A DNA stretch of 64,000 nt from Promethearchaeia archaeon (GCA_029856125.1 JAHQWJ010000120.1:1-64000), one strand, 5' to 3'. Counted from the first letter of the stretch, positions 53,400 to 63,466 are shown. Numbers and translations are program-made. The notes: generated from the sequence alone by a model not told the origin.

Positions 53400-56156
53400 A
53401 TGACAAGCGAATTAACGAAAATTTACGATCATAGCGTAATTGAAAAAGAGTTATATGAATGGTGGGAGAAAGAAGGATTCTTTAGACCAGAGAAATCCAA
53501 AGAGTTAGGGCTCACTAACGAGGATTCTGAACGATATTGTATAACAATTCCTTTACCAAATGTAACTGGGCAACTTCACTTAGGACATGCAATTACTATC
53601 TCTTTAGAAGATTTAATGACCCGATACGAGCGCATGCGCCATAAAGAAACTCTTTACATACCAGGTACAGATCACGCTGGCATTGCAACTCAAAATGTCG
53701 TCGAACGTGAACTTTTGAAGCAAGGCATTAAACGCAAAGATTTAGGACGGGAAAAGTTTGTTGAAAAAGTTTGGGAATGGAAAGATAAGTATCAGAAACG
53801 AATTACGGAGCAATCAAAAAGTTTGGGGATTAGTAGTGATTGGACTCGAGAACATTTTACATTAGACCCTGATTTATCACGAGCAGTTCGCGAAGCATTT
53901 TATAGACTTTATAATAAGAAATTAATTTATCGTGGAGAATATCTAGTTAATTGGTGCCCTGGAAGGTGTGAGTCGGCAATTTCTGATCTCGAAACAGAAT
54001 CTATAGAAGAACAAGGGCAATTATGGTATATAAAATATCCAATTATTACCAATTCCTGGAATGGTCCTCAACATCCTTGGTCAAGTGGTAAGTGGGCGGA
54101 AGGCGTAACAGATTTTATTATTGTAGCAACAACTAGACCGGAAACATTATTAGGAGATAGTGCGATTGCAACAATAGGTTCACATCCAAAATACGCCAAA
54201 TATATTGGAAAGAAAGCAGTGTTACCAGCAGTTGGTCGTTTTATCCCAGTTATTGTAGACGAACATGTAGATCCCGAATTTGGAACAGGAGCCTTAAAGA
54301 TTACTCCCGCACACGATCCAAACGATTTTGAAATAGGACAAAAACATAATTTGGAGTTTATAAATATTTTTAGTGAGAATGCAGAGATATTACCTGGTTT
54401 CGTTGATTCTTATACTGGATTAGATAGATATGAGTGTCGAGAAGCTATAATTAAGGATTTGGAAAAAGAAGGGCTTTTGACTGAAATTGAACCATATAAT
54501 TACGCCATCGCACATTGCCAGAGATGTCACACTATAATTGAACCTCGTGTCTCAATTCAGTGGTTCGTGAGTACAAAAACACTTGCAGAAGCTGCAGTGG
54601 AAAAAGTACGCGCTGGGGAAACCAAAATCATTCCTTTCCGAGAAGAACAGCGATTCTTTCAATGGATGGAAAATATTCACGATTGGTGTATTTCACGTCA
54701 GCTCTGGTGGGGCCACAGAATCCCCGTCTGGTATTGTGACGATTGTGATGCTGAAATATGTCCTAAACCTGATGTAGATGCAGTCGAAACCTGTCCAAAA
54801 TGCGGTAGTTCCAAAGTTCATCAAGATGAAGATGTGTTAGATACTTGGTTTTCTAGCGGATTATGGCCGTTTTCGACTTTAGGATGGCCTAATGTTGATC
54901 ATCCAGACTTCAAAAGATTTTTCCCTACAGATACCAGAGAAACAGGTTATGACATCCTCTTTTTTTGGGTTGCTCGAGAATTGATGATGGGTATTGAATT
55001 GACAGGACAAGTACCCTATCATATGGTGTATTTACATGGTTTAATAAGGGATGAAAAAGGAAAGAAAATTAGTAAATCGATGGAAAATGTGGATCAATAC
55101 GATCCTTTAGTAATTATTAAGGAATTCGGAGCAGATTCTCTTCGTTACGTTCTCATCTCTAATAGTGTCCCTGGATTGGATACGAATTTGGACCCAAAAA
55201 ACATTGATGTTGCCCATAAATATTGTAATAAAATCTGGCAAGCGTCTCGCTACGTTTTAACAAACATTACTTCAGAAGAGAAAATTCCCAAAATCGATGA
55301 ACTCGAATTGGATAAGCTAAAATTTCCCGATAAATGGATTCTTTCTCGCTTGAACTCATTGATTAGAGATGTACAATCGTACATGGATAATTACGATTAC
55401 TTAAGGATGACAAGAGAAATAAAATCGTTTTTTTGGAGTGAATTTTGCGATTGGTACATTGAGATGAGCAAGATTTTTCTATACGATGAGAGTTATTCTG
55501 ACAAACATGTTCAGAAGGCGATACTCCTCCACGTATTAGAAACATTCTATAAATTATTACATCCTGTTATGCCGTTCATCACTGAAAAATTATGGCAAAC
55601 TCTTCCAGACAACCTTAAAACTACTCCCACAATAATGTATGCTCCTTGGCCAACAGCGCAAGAATCATTTATCGATCCAACCATAGAAAATAGTTTTCTC
55701 TTGATGGCAGATTTTGTTCGGGAGGTAAGATGGGTAAAACATGATTTTGGAATTCCCTTAAAAACACTTGTTCCATTACAAATTTCAATTGAAACTGAAG
55801 CTCATCGAGAATTGTTTGAATTATGTAGGAACGAATTAGTTAAAATGGCATTTATAGACGAAAATAAATTTATTATCGATAAAAAAATCGTCCCACCTCC
55901 TCAATCAGCCCGAATTGTGCTTAGTGGAATACCTGCATTTGTTCCCTTGTCTGGAATGATTGATCTTGAGAAGGAAAAAGCAAGAATCAACACATCGTTA
56001 GAAAAAGCCAGAAAAGAAGCAAATAAAATCGATAAAAAGCTTAAGAGTCAATTTTCCGAGAGAGCTCCAAAAGAATTAGTGGAAAAGGAAAGGCAAAACC
56101 TTGAAGAATTAAGGATTAAAATCGAACAACTTGAAGATCAATTAAAAATGCTCTAA
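53400..56156 (+). CDS. valS: valyl-tRNA synthetase
   Basis: A 918-residue class I synthetase for tRNA-Val. HIGH motif HLGHA near 60, in PNVTGQLHLGHAI; IPGTDHAGIATQ near 87; editing domain with ATTRPETLLGDSAIA near 246; zinc knuckles CQRCHTIIEPRVSIQWF near 373, CDDCDAEICP and CPKCGS near 447-468; and KMSKS as KISKS in GKKISKSMENV near 556. The last 70 residues are the ValRS coiled-coil arm (RINTSLEKARKEANKIDKKL), about 860-918. It overlaps the end of the convergent TIM-barrel gene by 4 bases. It is a housekeeping gene, here between URO-D-like genes. Confidence 0.95.
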   Translation: MTSELTKIYDHSVIEKELYEWWEKEGFFRPEKSKELGLTNEDSERYCITIPLPNVTGQLHLGHAITISLEDLMTRYERMRHKETLYIPGTDHAGIATQNVVERELLKQGIKRKDLGREKFVEKVWEWKDKYQKRITEQSKSLGISSDWTREHFTLDPDLSRAVREAFYRLYNKKLIYRGEYLVNWCPGRCESAISDLETESIEEQGQLWYIKYPIITNSWNGPQHPWSSGKWAEGVTDFIIVATTRPETLLGDSAIATIGSHPKYAKYIGKKAVLPAVGRFIPVIVDEHVDPEFGTGALKITPAHDPNDFEIGQKHNLEFINIFSENAEILPGFVDSYTGLDRYECREAIIKDLEKEGLLTEIEPYNYAIAHCQRCHTIIEPRVSIQWFVSTKTLAEAAVEKVRAGETKIIPFREEQRFFQWMENIHDWCISRQLWWGHRIPVWYCDDCDAEICPKPDVDAVETCPKCGSSKVHQDEDVLDTWFSSGLWPFSTLGWPNVDHPDFKRFFPTDTRETGYDILFFWVARELMMGIELTGQVPYHMVYLHGLIRDEKGKKISKSMENVDQYDPLVIIKEFGADSLRYVLISNSVPGLDTNLDPKNIDVAHKYCNKIWQASRYVLTNITSEEKIPKIDELELDKLKFPDKWILSRLNSLIRDVQSYMDNYDYLRMTREIKSFFWSEFCDWYIEMSKIFLYDESYSDKHVQKAILLHVLETFYKLLHPVMPFITEKLWQTLPDNLKTTPTIMYAPWPTAQESFIDPTIENSFLLMADFVREVRWVKHDFGIPLKTLVPLQISIETEAHRELFELCRNELVKMAFIDENKFIIDKKIVPPPQSARIVLSGIPAFVPLSGMIDLEKEKARINTSLEKARKEANKIDKKLKSQFSERAPKELVEKERQNLEELRIKIEQLEDQLKML

Positions 56157-57067
56157 CTTCTCTTATAAAAGGGTTGATCCTTGATCTCTGGAATTTTTAT
56201 CTGAGGAGCGTTTTCTCTTATATATTTAATAGATTTTATTGTATCATCTTTAGGTAATTCAAAGACAACAGGACCATCAAAATTCTTCTGATGGATTATA
56301 TTTAGAAATTCGGGGGGAAAATTCTTTCCAGCCCCTAAAGCTGCATGATCGGAAAACAAATTGTCCCCGTCGTAGTCTTGTAGGTGAATTTCGGCTGTTA
56401 TATCCAAATATTTTTCTGTAATTTCGAGGAGATCGTGATTTCCTGAGAATCCACCAAGCACATGTGCAGTATCTAAACATAGTTTTGTCTTCACTTTTTC
56501 AATAATTTTAATTGTAGCTTCTAAAGGAAATACAATATTTTCTATCGCGATTTTGCTTCTTTTTACACCAGTTTCTTCTATGAATCTCTCAATGCTTTCT
56601 ATAGCATTAATGCTAAATAATTCTGATGTAATTTGTTTAATCTGAGGGCTTTCGATAAATCCCATAACACTTGCAACCGTTTCACCAGTGGGATGCAAGA
56701 CATAGACATCTACATCGTCCTCTAATTCTATAATAGAATTGTAGGCATCTATTAAAGAATTAACACTTCCTTCACATATGAATTTATTTGGACCCCCAAG
56801 ATCTAAGCTTAAAAAAGGAAGATGTGCGGAATAGGTAATGTCGTATTCATTTTTGATTTCTTTTAATATTTTAATTTGATTCCTATCCATTGTAATTGGA
56901 AAAATCTGAAACAAATCCAACTGGATCTCAAAATGTTGATATCCTGCAGTTGCTGCGTTTTTAACGATATCAGAAAATTGGAAATCTGATAACCCTTTCA
57001 AACCTTTTTTAGCAAGGATTCCATCAATTAATAGATCATAAGTCAAAGGTGAAATTCCAAATCTCAT
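56153..57067 (-). CDS. sugar phosphate isomerase/epimerase-like TIM barrel
   Basis: A 304-residue AP-endonuclease-2-type TIM barrel. RFGISPLTYDLL at the start, AATAGYQHFEIQLDLFQ near 35-51, ITYSAHLPFLSLDLGGP near 76-92, KIAIENIVFP near 171, LCLDTAHVLGGFSG near 192 with Glu/Asp/His metal ligands, EIHLQDYDGDNLFSDHAALGAGKNF near 221-245 and PVVFELP near 260. These give the usual E-D-H-E metal site of the xylose isomerase-like superfamily. It likely isomerises a sugar or polyol in the same pathway as the glycosidase and GPH transporter genes within 5 kb. Its exact substrate is unknown. Confidence 0.8.
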   Translation of the reverse strand: MRFGISPLTYDLLIDGILAKKGLKGLSDFQFSDIVKNAATAGYQHFEIQLDLFQIFPITMDRNQIKILKEIKNEYDITYSAHLPFLSLDLGGPNKFICEGSVNSLIDAYNSIIELEDDVDVYVLHPTGETVASVMGFIESPQIKQITSELFSINAIESIERFIEETGVKRSKIAIENIVFPLEATIKIIEKVKTKLCLDTAHVLGGFSGNHDLLEITEKYLDITAEIHLQDYDGDNLFSDHAALGAGKNFPPEFLNIIHQKNFDGPVVFELPKDDTIKSIKYIRENAPQIKIPEIKDQPFYKRS

Positions 57068-57175
57068 ACTATAAAGTCAACAATTTTATACAATTTTATA
57101 TAATTGGTTAAAAGGGGCTTAGTTTTTAAATTTTAATTTCTTTCTTTCATCATCGTATAAACATAAACTTTTATC

Positions 57176-58351
57176 ATGACATTATCAAAAAGAGAACGAG
57201 TGATTAGGACATTAGAACTCGATGACAATATTGATATGCTCCCCGTTCATTATCTGGGTTTTGAATTTACTGCTAGTTCTTATCAAAAATTTCTAAAAAC
57301 TGAAGAATACAACAATAATAAAACCTTCATTGAAAATGATTTCTCTAAGGTAAAATATTGTTGGGCAGGAGATATTACTGAATTACGATTCTGGAATGTT
57401 GATTGCCATTCCATGGATCCATGGGGTCCTAAAAAATATAAAGAACCTACTAAACGTGCTCCCCCTGAATATCCAGATTGTATGATCAGTGCGCTTAATG
57501 GATGTGTGTGGAAACTGGTTAAACAAGTTGATACGGGTTTAGCTTACCTGTGGTATGTAGATGGACATTTTCGAACTCCAGAAATAGTTCACTATTATTG
57601 GGATAAATATGGAAAACCTTCAGAGCAGGTTAATGACAAGCTTAATTATACGCCTCAAATCTGGGATGGGTATGTAGATTCTCTAAAAAAGTATTTATAT
57701 CCGATGGCGTTCGTACCAGTGGCTATTCATGAGGCTCTATTTGAAGGGATGACAATGGGCCGTGTAGCCTATTATATGCGAAAAAATCCCCAATTTATCC
57801 ACGAGGTTCTTAGCGAGTATACTAAATTAAATATCGAAGTTATCAAACGTTTTCATGAAGCTGGAGTAGATATCGTTTTTTATTCAGACGATTTAGGTTT
57901 TAAAGGGCGCTCAATTTTATCAATTGATCAATTTAAGAAATTTATTTTACCTTATTATAAAAAGTTTTATAGCGCTTGTAAGCAACGAGGTATGTTTATC
58001 GTTCAACACTCTTGTGGCTATATTGATAAAAACTTACCATATATGGCAGAAGCAGGACTTAATTGTATTCAAGCACTTGAACCTGCTGCAGGTGTCGATT
58101 TGGCCAATTTAAAGCAAACTCTTGGTGATAAATTAAGTTTTATGGGAGGAATCGATTCAAGTCGGATTCTTAATTTTGGAACGCCAGACGATATTGTACA
58201 GGAGGTAAAACGCTGCGTGAAATCCGCAGGATTTAATGGTGGTTATTTTGTTGGTCCTAGCCATAATATTTTAACTACTTCTTGGGAAAATATTGTAGTA
58301 TTACGAGATGCAATTGAAAAATATAGAAAATATCCGTTAAATCTGAATTAA
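57176..58351 (+). CDS. uroporphyrinogen decarboxylase-fold protein 3
   Basis: A 391-residue paralogue of the protein at 50798-51958, sharing LSKRERVIRTLELDDNIDMLPVHYLGFE, WYVDGHF--PEIVHYYWDKYGKPSEQVNDK, GVDIVFYSDDLGFKG, MFIVQHSCGYIDKNLPYMAEAGLNCIQALEPAAGVDL and LSFMGGIDSSRIL. HSCG is kept, and the two genes probably arose by duplication. The divergent gene upstream codes for the sugar isomerase-like TIM barrel. It belongs to the methyltransferase-like URO-D branch by motif; the substrate is unknown. Confidence 0.8.
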   Translation: MTLSKRERVIRTLELDDNIDMLPVHYLGFEFTASSYQKFLKTEEYNNNKTFIENDFSKVKYCWAGDITELRFWNVDCHSMDPWGPKKYKEPTKRAPPEYPDCMISALNGCVWKLVKQVDTGLAYLWYVDGHFRTPEIVHYYWDKYGKPSEQVNDKLNYTPQIWDGYVDSLKKYLYPMAFVPVAIHEALFEGMTMGRVAYYMRKNPQFIHEVLSEYTKLNIEVIKRFHEAGVDIVFYSDDLGFKGRSILSIDQFKKFILPYYKKFYSACKQRGMFIVQHSCGYIDKNLPYMAEAGLNCIQALEPAAGVDLANLKQTLGDKLSFMGGIDSSRILNFGTPDDIVQEVKRCVKSAGFNGGYFVGPSHNILTTSWENIVVLRDAIEKYRKYPLNLN

Positions 58352-58380
58352 AAACCATCCGCAAACTAGAAGTAAGTTCC

Positions 58381-60516
58381 CTATTTTTTGAGAATTGCGA
58401 TTATCGGCGATAAAGGAGAGATTTCTACCTTAAATTGATAGATGTTTTTTGAACTTTGAGTTAATTTTATAGTAGAAATCTTTTGATTTATCCCATTATA
58501 AATTTCTATAGTACTAACATCTAGACCATATTTTATAGGATCAAGTTGGATTTCTATTATTTGACTCCGACTACTCAAATTGTAGGCTGTAATAACTCCT
58601 AATTTGTCAATTTCATCCACGTGAAGGTGGATATTTTGGCTAATACCGTAAAATATTCCCCGCGTTAAGAAGGGTTTAATTGTTTTATAAAGGGCCATCG
58701 CCTCTTTTAATACCATATATTTTACACTTTTTCTATCACTCAATCCTCCAATTCCCAAATGTCTCGCAAGAGAAGCGTACCACCAGAATTGTAGCATATT
58801 CTTGTTATCACTATTTTCATTTATATGCAAGTATAAGGGAATAGAATAGGCTAAATTGTATTCAAAAAGCTGCGTTGCCCTACCGGACAATAAATCGTGC
58901 ATCGGATTCCACATACATTCAAAACCCCAATTTTCGTCAAAACTGTGCGGAAGATTGTGTTGGTAATATAAGGGATGGCGGGGCCTAACTCCTCTATCGT
59001 GTGCTTCTATAAGAATTTGGGGAAAATTTTTCTTTACATTTTGGATGACTTTGAAAATGTTTTCAGCATGTGTATTTCTTAGCATTGGAACCTTATGCCC
59101 GTGATCCTTACTGAAACAACCAATATTATCCACCATAAATGTTGATAAATCAGTAAAGTCAAACATGAAAAAGTCTATTCCCTCTTTTGCGAGTTCCAAT
59201 ACTCTAGGAGTCTTTTCCTCAACCCAATGATTATTAGCACATAAACTAAACAGGTTAATATAAGGATCTGCTACAACTTTTACTCCCGTTTTGCTTCTTA
59301 AGTAAAACTCGTCGGGTTCGTCTTCTCCCTCAAAATTCATCATTAGATGCAGTGCTAATTTTAATCCATATCTCTCGTGGATATTTTGTGAGAATTCCTT
59401 TAAAGGACCAAATCTTTCTTCGTTCCAAATGGAAGAGCCTAAAGCGATATTCCACCCCGGATCTAAATACAAGCATTCAGCGCCAATATCTCGAGCTATT
59501 TCGGCCTCTTCATATAATTGTTCTAAGGTATAAACTTCGAATTCTATGCCTTTCACAAAAAACCCTGTCTTCTCGGATACCCATCCTAAGTTGTACAACT
59601 CATTCCAATGAACTGGAGGATTGTAGTCAGGTTTAAATTTGTGCCCATGCTCCTCAAGATGACTTCTATAAAGATAATATCCCTCTTTATAATCTCCTTG
59701 GTATACAGCATATCTAGTAACCCCAAATGAGTAGCTATTTTCTGGTTCTAAGGTTGTAGCTAGCTCCGGATTGCCCTCATATAAGGAAACTCCTCCGAAC
59801 ACGATATCAACATCCTCAGCACCTCTTCCAGGCAATGTGGTTGGAAGTCTATGAAATCGAGAATATTCCATTTGAGACGGATTGTATTTGCATATGAGTA
59901 ACCCTCCCTGCTTATTGCCCCACAACCACCCTTCAGAACAAAATCCAGGCATTTCTGCTTGTTTTTCAACCCAGGCCCCCAACAATATATCATTAGCACT
60001 AAAACTCTCCTTTCTTCGATCTTCTCCATATCCAAAATATCTTCGAGTTGGAATAGCGGTTAAAGTATACTCGTCTAAATTATCGACCCATCCCACATAT
60101 TGCTTAAAAAATTCTTTCTTAAACCCTAAATTAATCAATCCTATTCTGACTTTTTTACTTCCACGATTAATTAATGTGATTTTTTCGTCTAACCACTTGC
60201 TTCCTTTTTCAAGTATAAATTCGTGAGTAATTGAGATATTTGTTTCTGCAAATTTTCCTTCTATAATTAATCTGTCAGTTCCTTCCATTCGAATTTTTCT
60301 TGAAGACAACTTTTTGGCCTTATACTCGGATCCTAAATGAACTAAATAAGCGTAACGAGATCCCTTTTTACTTGAGGTTAAAATTCTATAATGGTATTCT
60401 TCGTCAGCATAAACTTTATTATTAATTTTGCTATAAAGGGTATAGTTAAATCCTCGATCGCCCTTATTTTGAACTTTTAATTCCCAATTTTGGTTTTCTA
60501 AGGTGTAATCGGTCAT
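58381..60516 (-). CDS. alpha-galactosidase-like glycoside hydrolase (GH36/clan GH-D type)
   Basis: A 711-residue protein with an N-terminal beta-sandwich (about 1-290) and a TIM barrel (about 300-620). AECLYLDPGWN near 345-355, LALHLMMNFEGE near 393, GIDFFMFDFTDLST near 453-466, where Asp of FMFDFTD would be the nucleophile, and LIEAHDRGVRPRHPLYYQHNLPHSFDENW near 508-535 fit the GH36 layout. A C-terminal beta domain follows. No signal peptide is seen, so it acts on sugars after uptake. It is divergent from the GPH symporter gene with a shared regulatory region. Alternative clan members (alpha-N-acetylgalactosaminidase and others) cannot be excluded. Confidence 0.78.
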   Translation of the reverse strand: MTDYTLENQNWELKVQNKGDRGFNYTLYSKINNKVYADEEYHYRILTSSKKGSRYAYLVHLGSEYKAKKLSSRKIRMEGTDRLIIEGKFAETNISITHEFILEKGSKWLDEKITLINRGSKKVRIGLINLGFKKEFFKQYVGWVDNLDEYTLTAIPTRRYFGYGEDRRKESFSANDILLGAWVEKQAEMPGFCSEGWLWGNKQGGLLICKYNPSQMEYSRFHRLPTTLPGRGAEDVDIVFGGVSLYEGNPELATTLEPENSYSFGVTRYAVYQGDYKEGYYLYRSHLEEHGHKFKPDYNPPVHWNELYNLGWVSEKTGFFVKGIEFEVYTLEQLYEEAEIARDIGAECLYLDPGWNIALGSSIWNEERFGPLKEFSQNIHERYGLKLALHLMMNFEGEDEPDEFYLRSKTGVKVVADPYINLFSLCANNHWVEEKTPRVLELAKEGIDFFMFDFTDLSTFMVDNIGCFSKDHGHKVPMLRNTHAENIFKVIQNVKKNFPQILIEAHDRGVRPRHPLYYQHNLPHSFDENWGFECMWNPMHDLLSGRATQLFEYNLAYSIPLYLHINENSDNKNMLQFWWYASLARHLGIGGLSDRKSVKYMVLKEAMALYKTIKPFLTRGIFYGISQNIHLHVDEIDKLGVITAYNLSSRSQIIEIQLDPIKYGLDVSTIEIYNGINQKISTIKLTQSSKNIYQFKVEISPLSPIIAILKK

Positions 60517-60650
60517 TTCTTCTCCCTTAATTTTGTTGTTATTTATTGGAATGTTTATTGATTCTTAGAATTATTTATACTTATTACCATTTAGATGCTA
60601 ATATTGCTTCAAGTTTAGACTTTTAGTCATTTTTAGCATAAAAAGTTCAG

Positions 60651-60664
60651 TATATATATATATA
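60651..60664 (+). promoter_or_regulatory. (TA)7 tract acting as TATA box for the GPH symporter gene
   Basis: A run of seven TA repeats lies 76-89 bases before the symporter ATG at 60740. Position and composition suit an archaeal TATA box, and the 18-bp palindrome just downstream would overlap the transcription start. Such short repeats also vary in length, which could tune expression. Confidence 0.4.
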
Positions 60665-60671
60665 AGAAAAG

Positions 60672-60689
60672 TTGATTAGTATTAATCAA
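60672..60689. promoter_or_regulatory. palindromic operator candidate between glycosidase and symporter genes
   Basis: TTGATTA at 60672-60678 is mirrored exactly by TAATCAA at 60683-60689 with a 4-base spacer (7-bp half-sites). It sits 8 bases after the (TA)7 tract and 50 bases before the symporter start, in the divergent gap between the alpha-galactosidase-like and GPH transporter genes. A dimeric repressor or activator responding to the imported sugar is an inference. Confidence 0.5.
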
Positions 60690-60739
60690 AATTTTTTATA
60701 AGAAAAACAAATAAAAAAAAATCTAAAATTGGTGTATTT

Positions 60740-62185
60740 ATGACTGAAAATGTAGAAACAACTTCAAGACATTCTTTTTTTACTTTTCTATCTTTTGGTA
60801 CGTACAATATCCTATGGACAATTCCAACAGCAACAATGAGTCTTTTCATGTTTTTTTTCTATCATACAGTTGTAGGTCTTGAGGCAGGTTGGATATTGAC
60901 TGTCGTTGCTATAAACACAATATGGGCTGGTCTTAACGACCCTTTAATAGGGTGGCTAACCGATCGAAATTTTAAGTGGACAAGAAAATGGGGTCGACGC
61001 TTTCCGTGGATAGCAATCGCTTTTATTCCGGAAGCGTTATCTCTAATCATGATATTTTCTCCTCCAGATCTACCGAAGAATATCGATGGTGTGCTGATAA
61101 ATCCTTTACCTGTGATGCTTTGGCTTTTGCTCTCTCTGTTCATATTTGATTTATTTGCTACGCTTGTTGATGTCCATACAGCTATCCTTCGTACAGATAA
61201 ATTTCGAACAGAAGCAGAAAGGAGGAAAGGTGCAGGATCCTGGGGTTTCTTTGACATGATCGCGCAAGTCCTTGGAATGATGATCCCACCACTTCTTATC
61301 TTTTTTGGAGCAACAATTTTATCCTACGCCGTTATGGCAGCAATTATTGCTTTAATAGCGATAATCTTTGGTATATTATTCGTTTTGAAGGGTGCTCGAG
61401 AGGATAAGATCATTATTGATCGATATTATTCTAGAGATTATGAACGACTGCATGTACTTAAAGGTGTATGGCAAGTAATTAAGCAGAAAAGTTTTATGGC
61501 TCTCTTTATTCATTATGTTCTATGGCTCGCGGCTACTGCCTCGCTAATGACTGGAATGATAGCGTACTTAGTAACATTTATCTTTCAATCTACTGATCCG
61601 GATGCAATGATTCCATTTCTCGCACTTTTTCTCTTGGGATCATTAATTTCTATTCCAGTTTGGCTCAAAATTCTTAAGAAAATGAATAACAATAAAAAAA
61701 CCTATCTTATCGGTAGTCTTTTATTAGTTATACTTACTGTGCCGATGACCTTTTTCCAAGGCGATATTTCTTTAATGATTATCATATTTTTGGTGGGTTT
61801 TGGAAATGGATGCGTGTGGACTATTGGGATGCCTGTATTATATTCGAACGCACAAGATGATTTTGTTGTGCGTACTGGGAAGAACCAGAAAGGTATTATG
61901 GTTGGTACTTGGGCGGTAATAGGACTCGTTACAGCCTTTATTGACGAAGCATTAATAGCATTGGTTTTTTTTATTACCGGATTTAATGCAGGACTAAAAG
62001 ATTATGCCGCTTTAGTTGCTTCTGGAGCAGATGTAGTACTTGTTCAATGGGGAATTCGTTTCCTACTAGGAGTTATCCCTGCGTTACTCATCTTAGCGGG
62101 CACATTGATCTTTTGGAAATTCTATCCACTTACGCAAGAAAAAGTTATGGAAAACAAAGCTAAGCTACTTGAACTTGGCTTTTAA
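60740..62185 (+). CDS. GPH-family sugar:cation symporter
   Basis: A 481-residue MFS-type transporter of the glycoside-pentoside-hexuronide:cation family. About 12 membrane helices; the signature loop NDPLIGWLTDRNFKWTRKWGRRFPWI is at about 69-94 and FRTEAERRKGAGSWGFFDMI near 154-173. It imports glycosides with Na+ or H+ across the cytoplasmic membrane. It is divergent from the alpha-galactosidase-like gene, the classic MelA-MelB arrangement, so alpha-galactosides are a plausible substrate by inference. Confidence 0.88.
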   Translation: MTENVETTSRHSFFTFLSFGTYNILWTIPTATMSLFMFFFYHTVVGLEAGWILTVVAINTIWAGLNDPLIGWLTDRNFKWTRKWGRRFPWIAIAFIPEALSLIMIFSPPDLPKNIDGVLINPLPVMLWLLLSLFIFDLFATLVDVHTAILRTDKFRTEAERRKGAGSWGFFDMIAQVLGMMIPPLLIFFGATILSYAVMAAIIALIAIIFGILFVLKGAREDKIIIDRYYSRDYERLHVLKGVWQVIKQKSFMALFIHYVLWLAATASLMTGMIAYLVTFIFQSTDPDAMIPFLALFLLGSLISIPVWLKILKKMNNNKKTYLIGSLLLVILTVPMTFFQGDISLMIIIFLVGFGNGCVWTIGMPVLYSNAQDDFVVRTGKNQKGIMVGTWAVIGLVTAFIDEALIALVFFITGFNAGLKDYAALVASGADVVLVQWGIRFLLGVIPALLILAGTLIFWKFYPLTQEKVMENKAKLLELGF

Positions 62186-62238
62186 ACTATTTTTTTTATT
62201 TTTTTATTAGATTTTGTTTTCGAAATCCCATTTCATAA

Positions 62239-63366
62239 CTATAATGGATATTCCCCGTATTTCTTTGCAGCCGAGATCATCGTTAATACATTCTCTAGTT
62301 TGCATGAATTGGTAATATCTGTGCAAGCACTTAACATGTATCCCCCGCCTTTACCCGCGTCACTAATGCATTTTTTCACCGCATTTACAACTTCATCTTT
62401 TGTACCGTAAGGCAATAACTGAGAAACATCAATATTTCCTATTAAGCATAACTTATCTCCATATACTTCCTTTAAGTGTTTCAAATTCATACCAGCCATC
62501 GGTTCTAAAGATTCAACTGCGCTGAATCCTGCCTCGACCAGCCCATCAAAATATGGTTCCGTGAAACCATCTGAGTGAAAGCACACGTATTTGCCCGCTT
62601 TCCTTAAAATCTGGACGGCTTGCTTATAAGCGGGAATAATGAGTTCTCGATGGTATTTTGGGTTTAGCATTGTCGTATTTTTCAAAGCAGTATCATCACA
62701 CATAAAAAAAACATCAAAATCTGTTTCGGCGTTCAATTTAGCAGCTGTAATTAATTTTTTAGTCCTTAGCTCGATATAATGCTTAATTTTACTTCTTTTT
62801 TTCCGTATCAACTTGATTAATAGTCCCAACCCTAATCCCTGCCATAGAGGTTCTAAAATTGGCTCAATATGGCAACAAGGTACGAAATCTTCTGTTGGGA
62901 ATTTTCTTAATCGTTTATTAATGTTTTTAGCGAAATCTGGAGCTTCTTCCCATTCAATGGCGAAATATGTATCGTGAAAATAATCTGCTTTTTCTTCAGT
63001 GTCGATGTAATTTCTCAAATAATAAGCTATACCCATATCGTCATTATCCTGCTTTAAAAAAATTCTTCCATTGTAATCAATAAATTTATTATTATCCGGT
63101 AATTTCGGTAAAGGAAATTCTTGCATATGCTTCTGTGAAATAAATGTTGGAAAAGAATCAAAATTCCATGCCATATCAAAACCAAGTTTATACTCTAAAT
63201 TAAAATCTCGATAAGATAGCTTAAATTTCCTATCCCTTGTATATGAATCCCCCCAAAAATTCAGGAGTTCTCGCTGAAATCCTGGCATTATAATTTGACA
63301 AAAAAGTGGTATCCGATCAGGTTCTTCATGATTTAACGCTTGTATTACTCTTTTCCGAGCGCTCAT
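62239..63366 (-). CDS. uroporphyrinogen decarboxylase-fold protein 4
   Basis: A 375-residue URO-D-type TIM barrel: SARKRVIQALNHEEPDRIPLFCQI at the start, FDVFFMCDDTALKNTTML near 218-235, KYVCFHSDGFTEPYFDGLVEAGFSAVESLEPMAG near 264-297 and LCLIGNIDVSQLLPYGTKDEVVNAVKKCI near 310-338. HSDG here replaces the HSCG of copies 1 and 3, so the Cys ligand is Asp and the chemistry may differ. It is convergent with the GPH transporter gene, 53 bases apart. The function is unknown. Confidence 0.8.
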   Translation of the reverse strand: MSARKRVIQALNHEEPDRIPLFCQIIMPGFQRELLNFWGDSYTRDRKFKLSYRDFNLEYKLGFDMAWNFDSFPTFISQKHMQEFPLPKLPDNNKFIDYNGRIFLKQDNDDMGIAYYLRNYIDTEEKADYFHDTYFAIEWEEAPDFAKNINKRLRKFPTEDFVPCCHIEPILEPLWQGLGLGLLIKLIRKKRSKIKHYIELRTKKLITAAKLNAETDFDVFFMCDDTALKNTTMLNPKYHRELIIPAYKQAVQILRKAGKYVCFHSDGFTEPYFDGLVEAGFSAVESLEPMAGMNLKHLKEVYGDKLCLIGNIDVSQLLPYGTKDEVVNAVKKCISDAGKGGGYMLSACTDITNSCKLENVLTMISAAKKYGEYPL

Positions 63367-63466
63367 TATTCTTAACTCTCAACAATTCTAAAATGGCATA
63401 GATGGTAAAAGAACAAAATTTTTCCCCTAAATTAAATTTATCAATCTTCTAAATCTAATAAATTAC

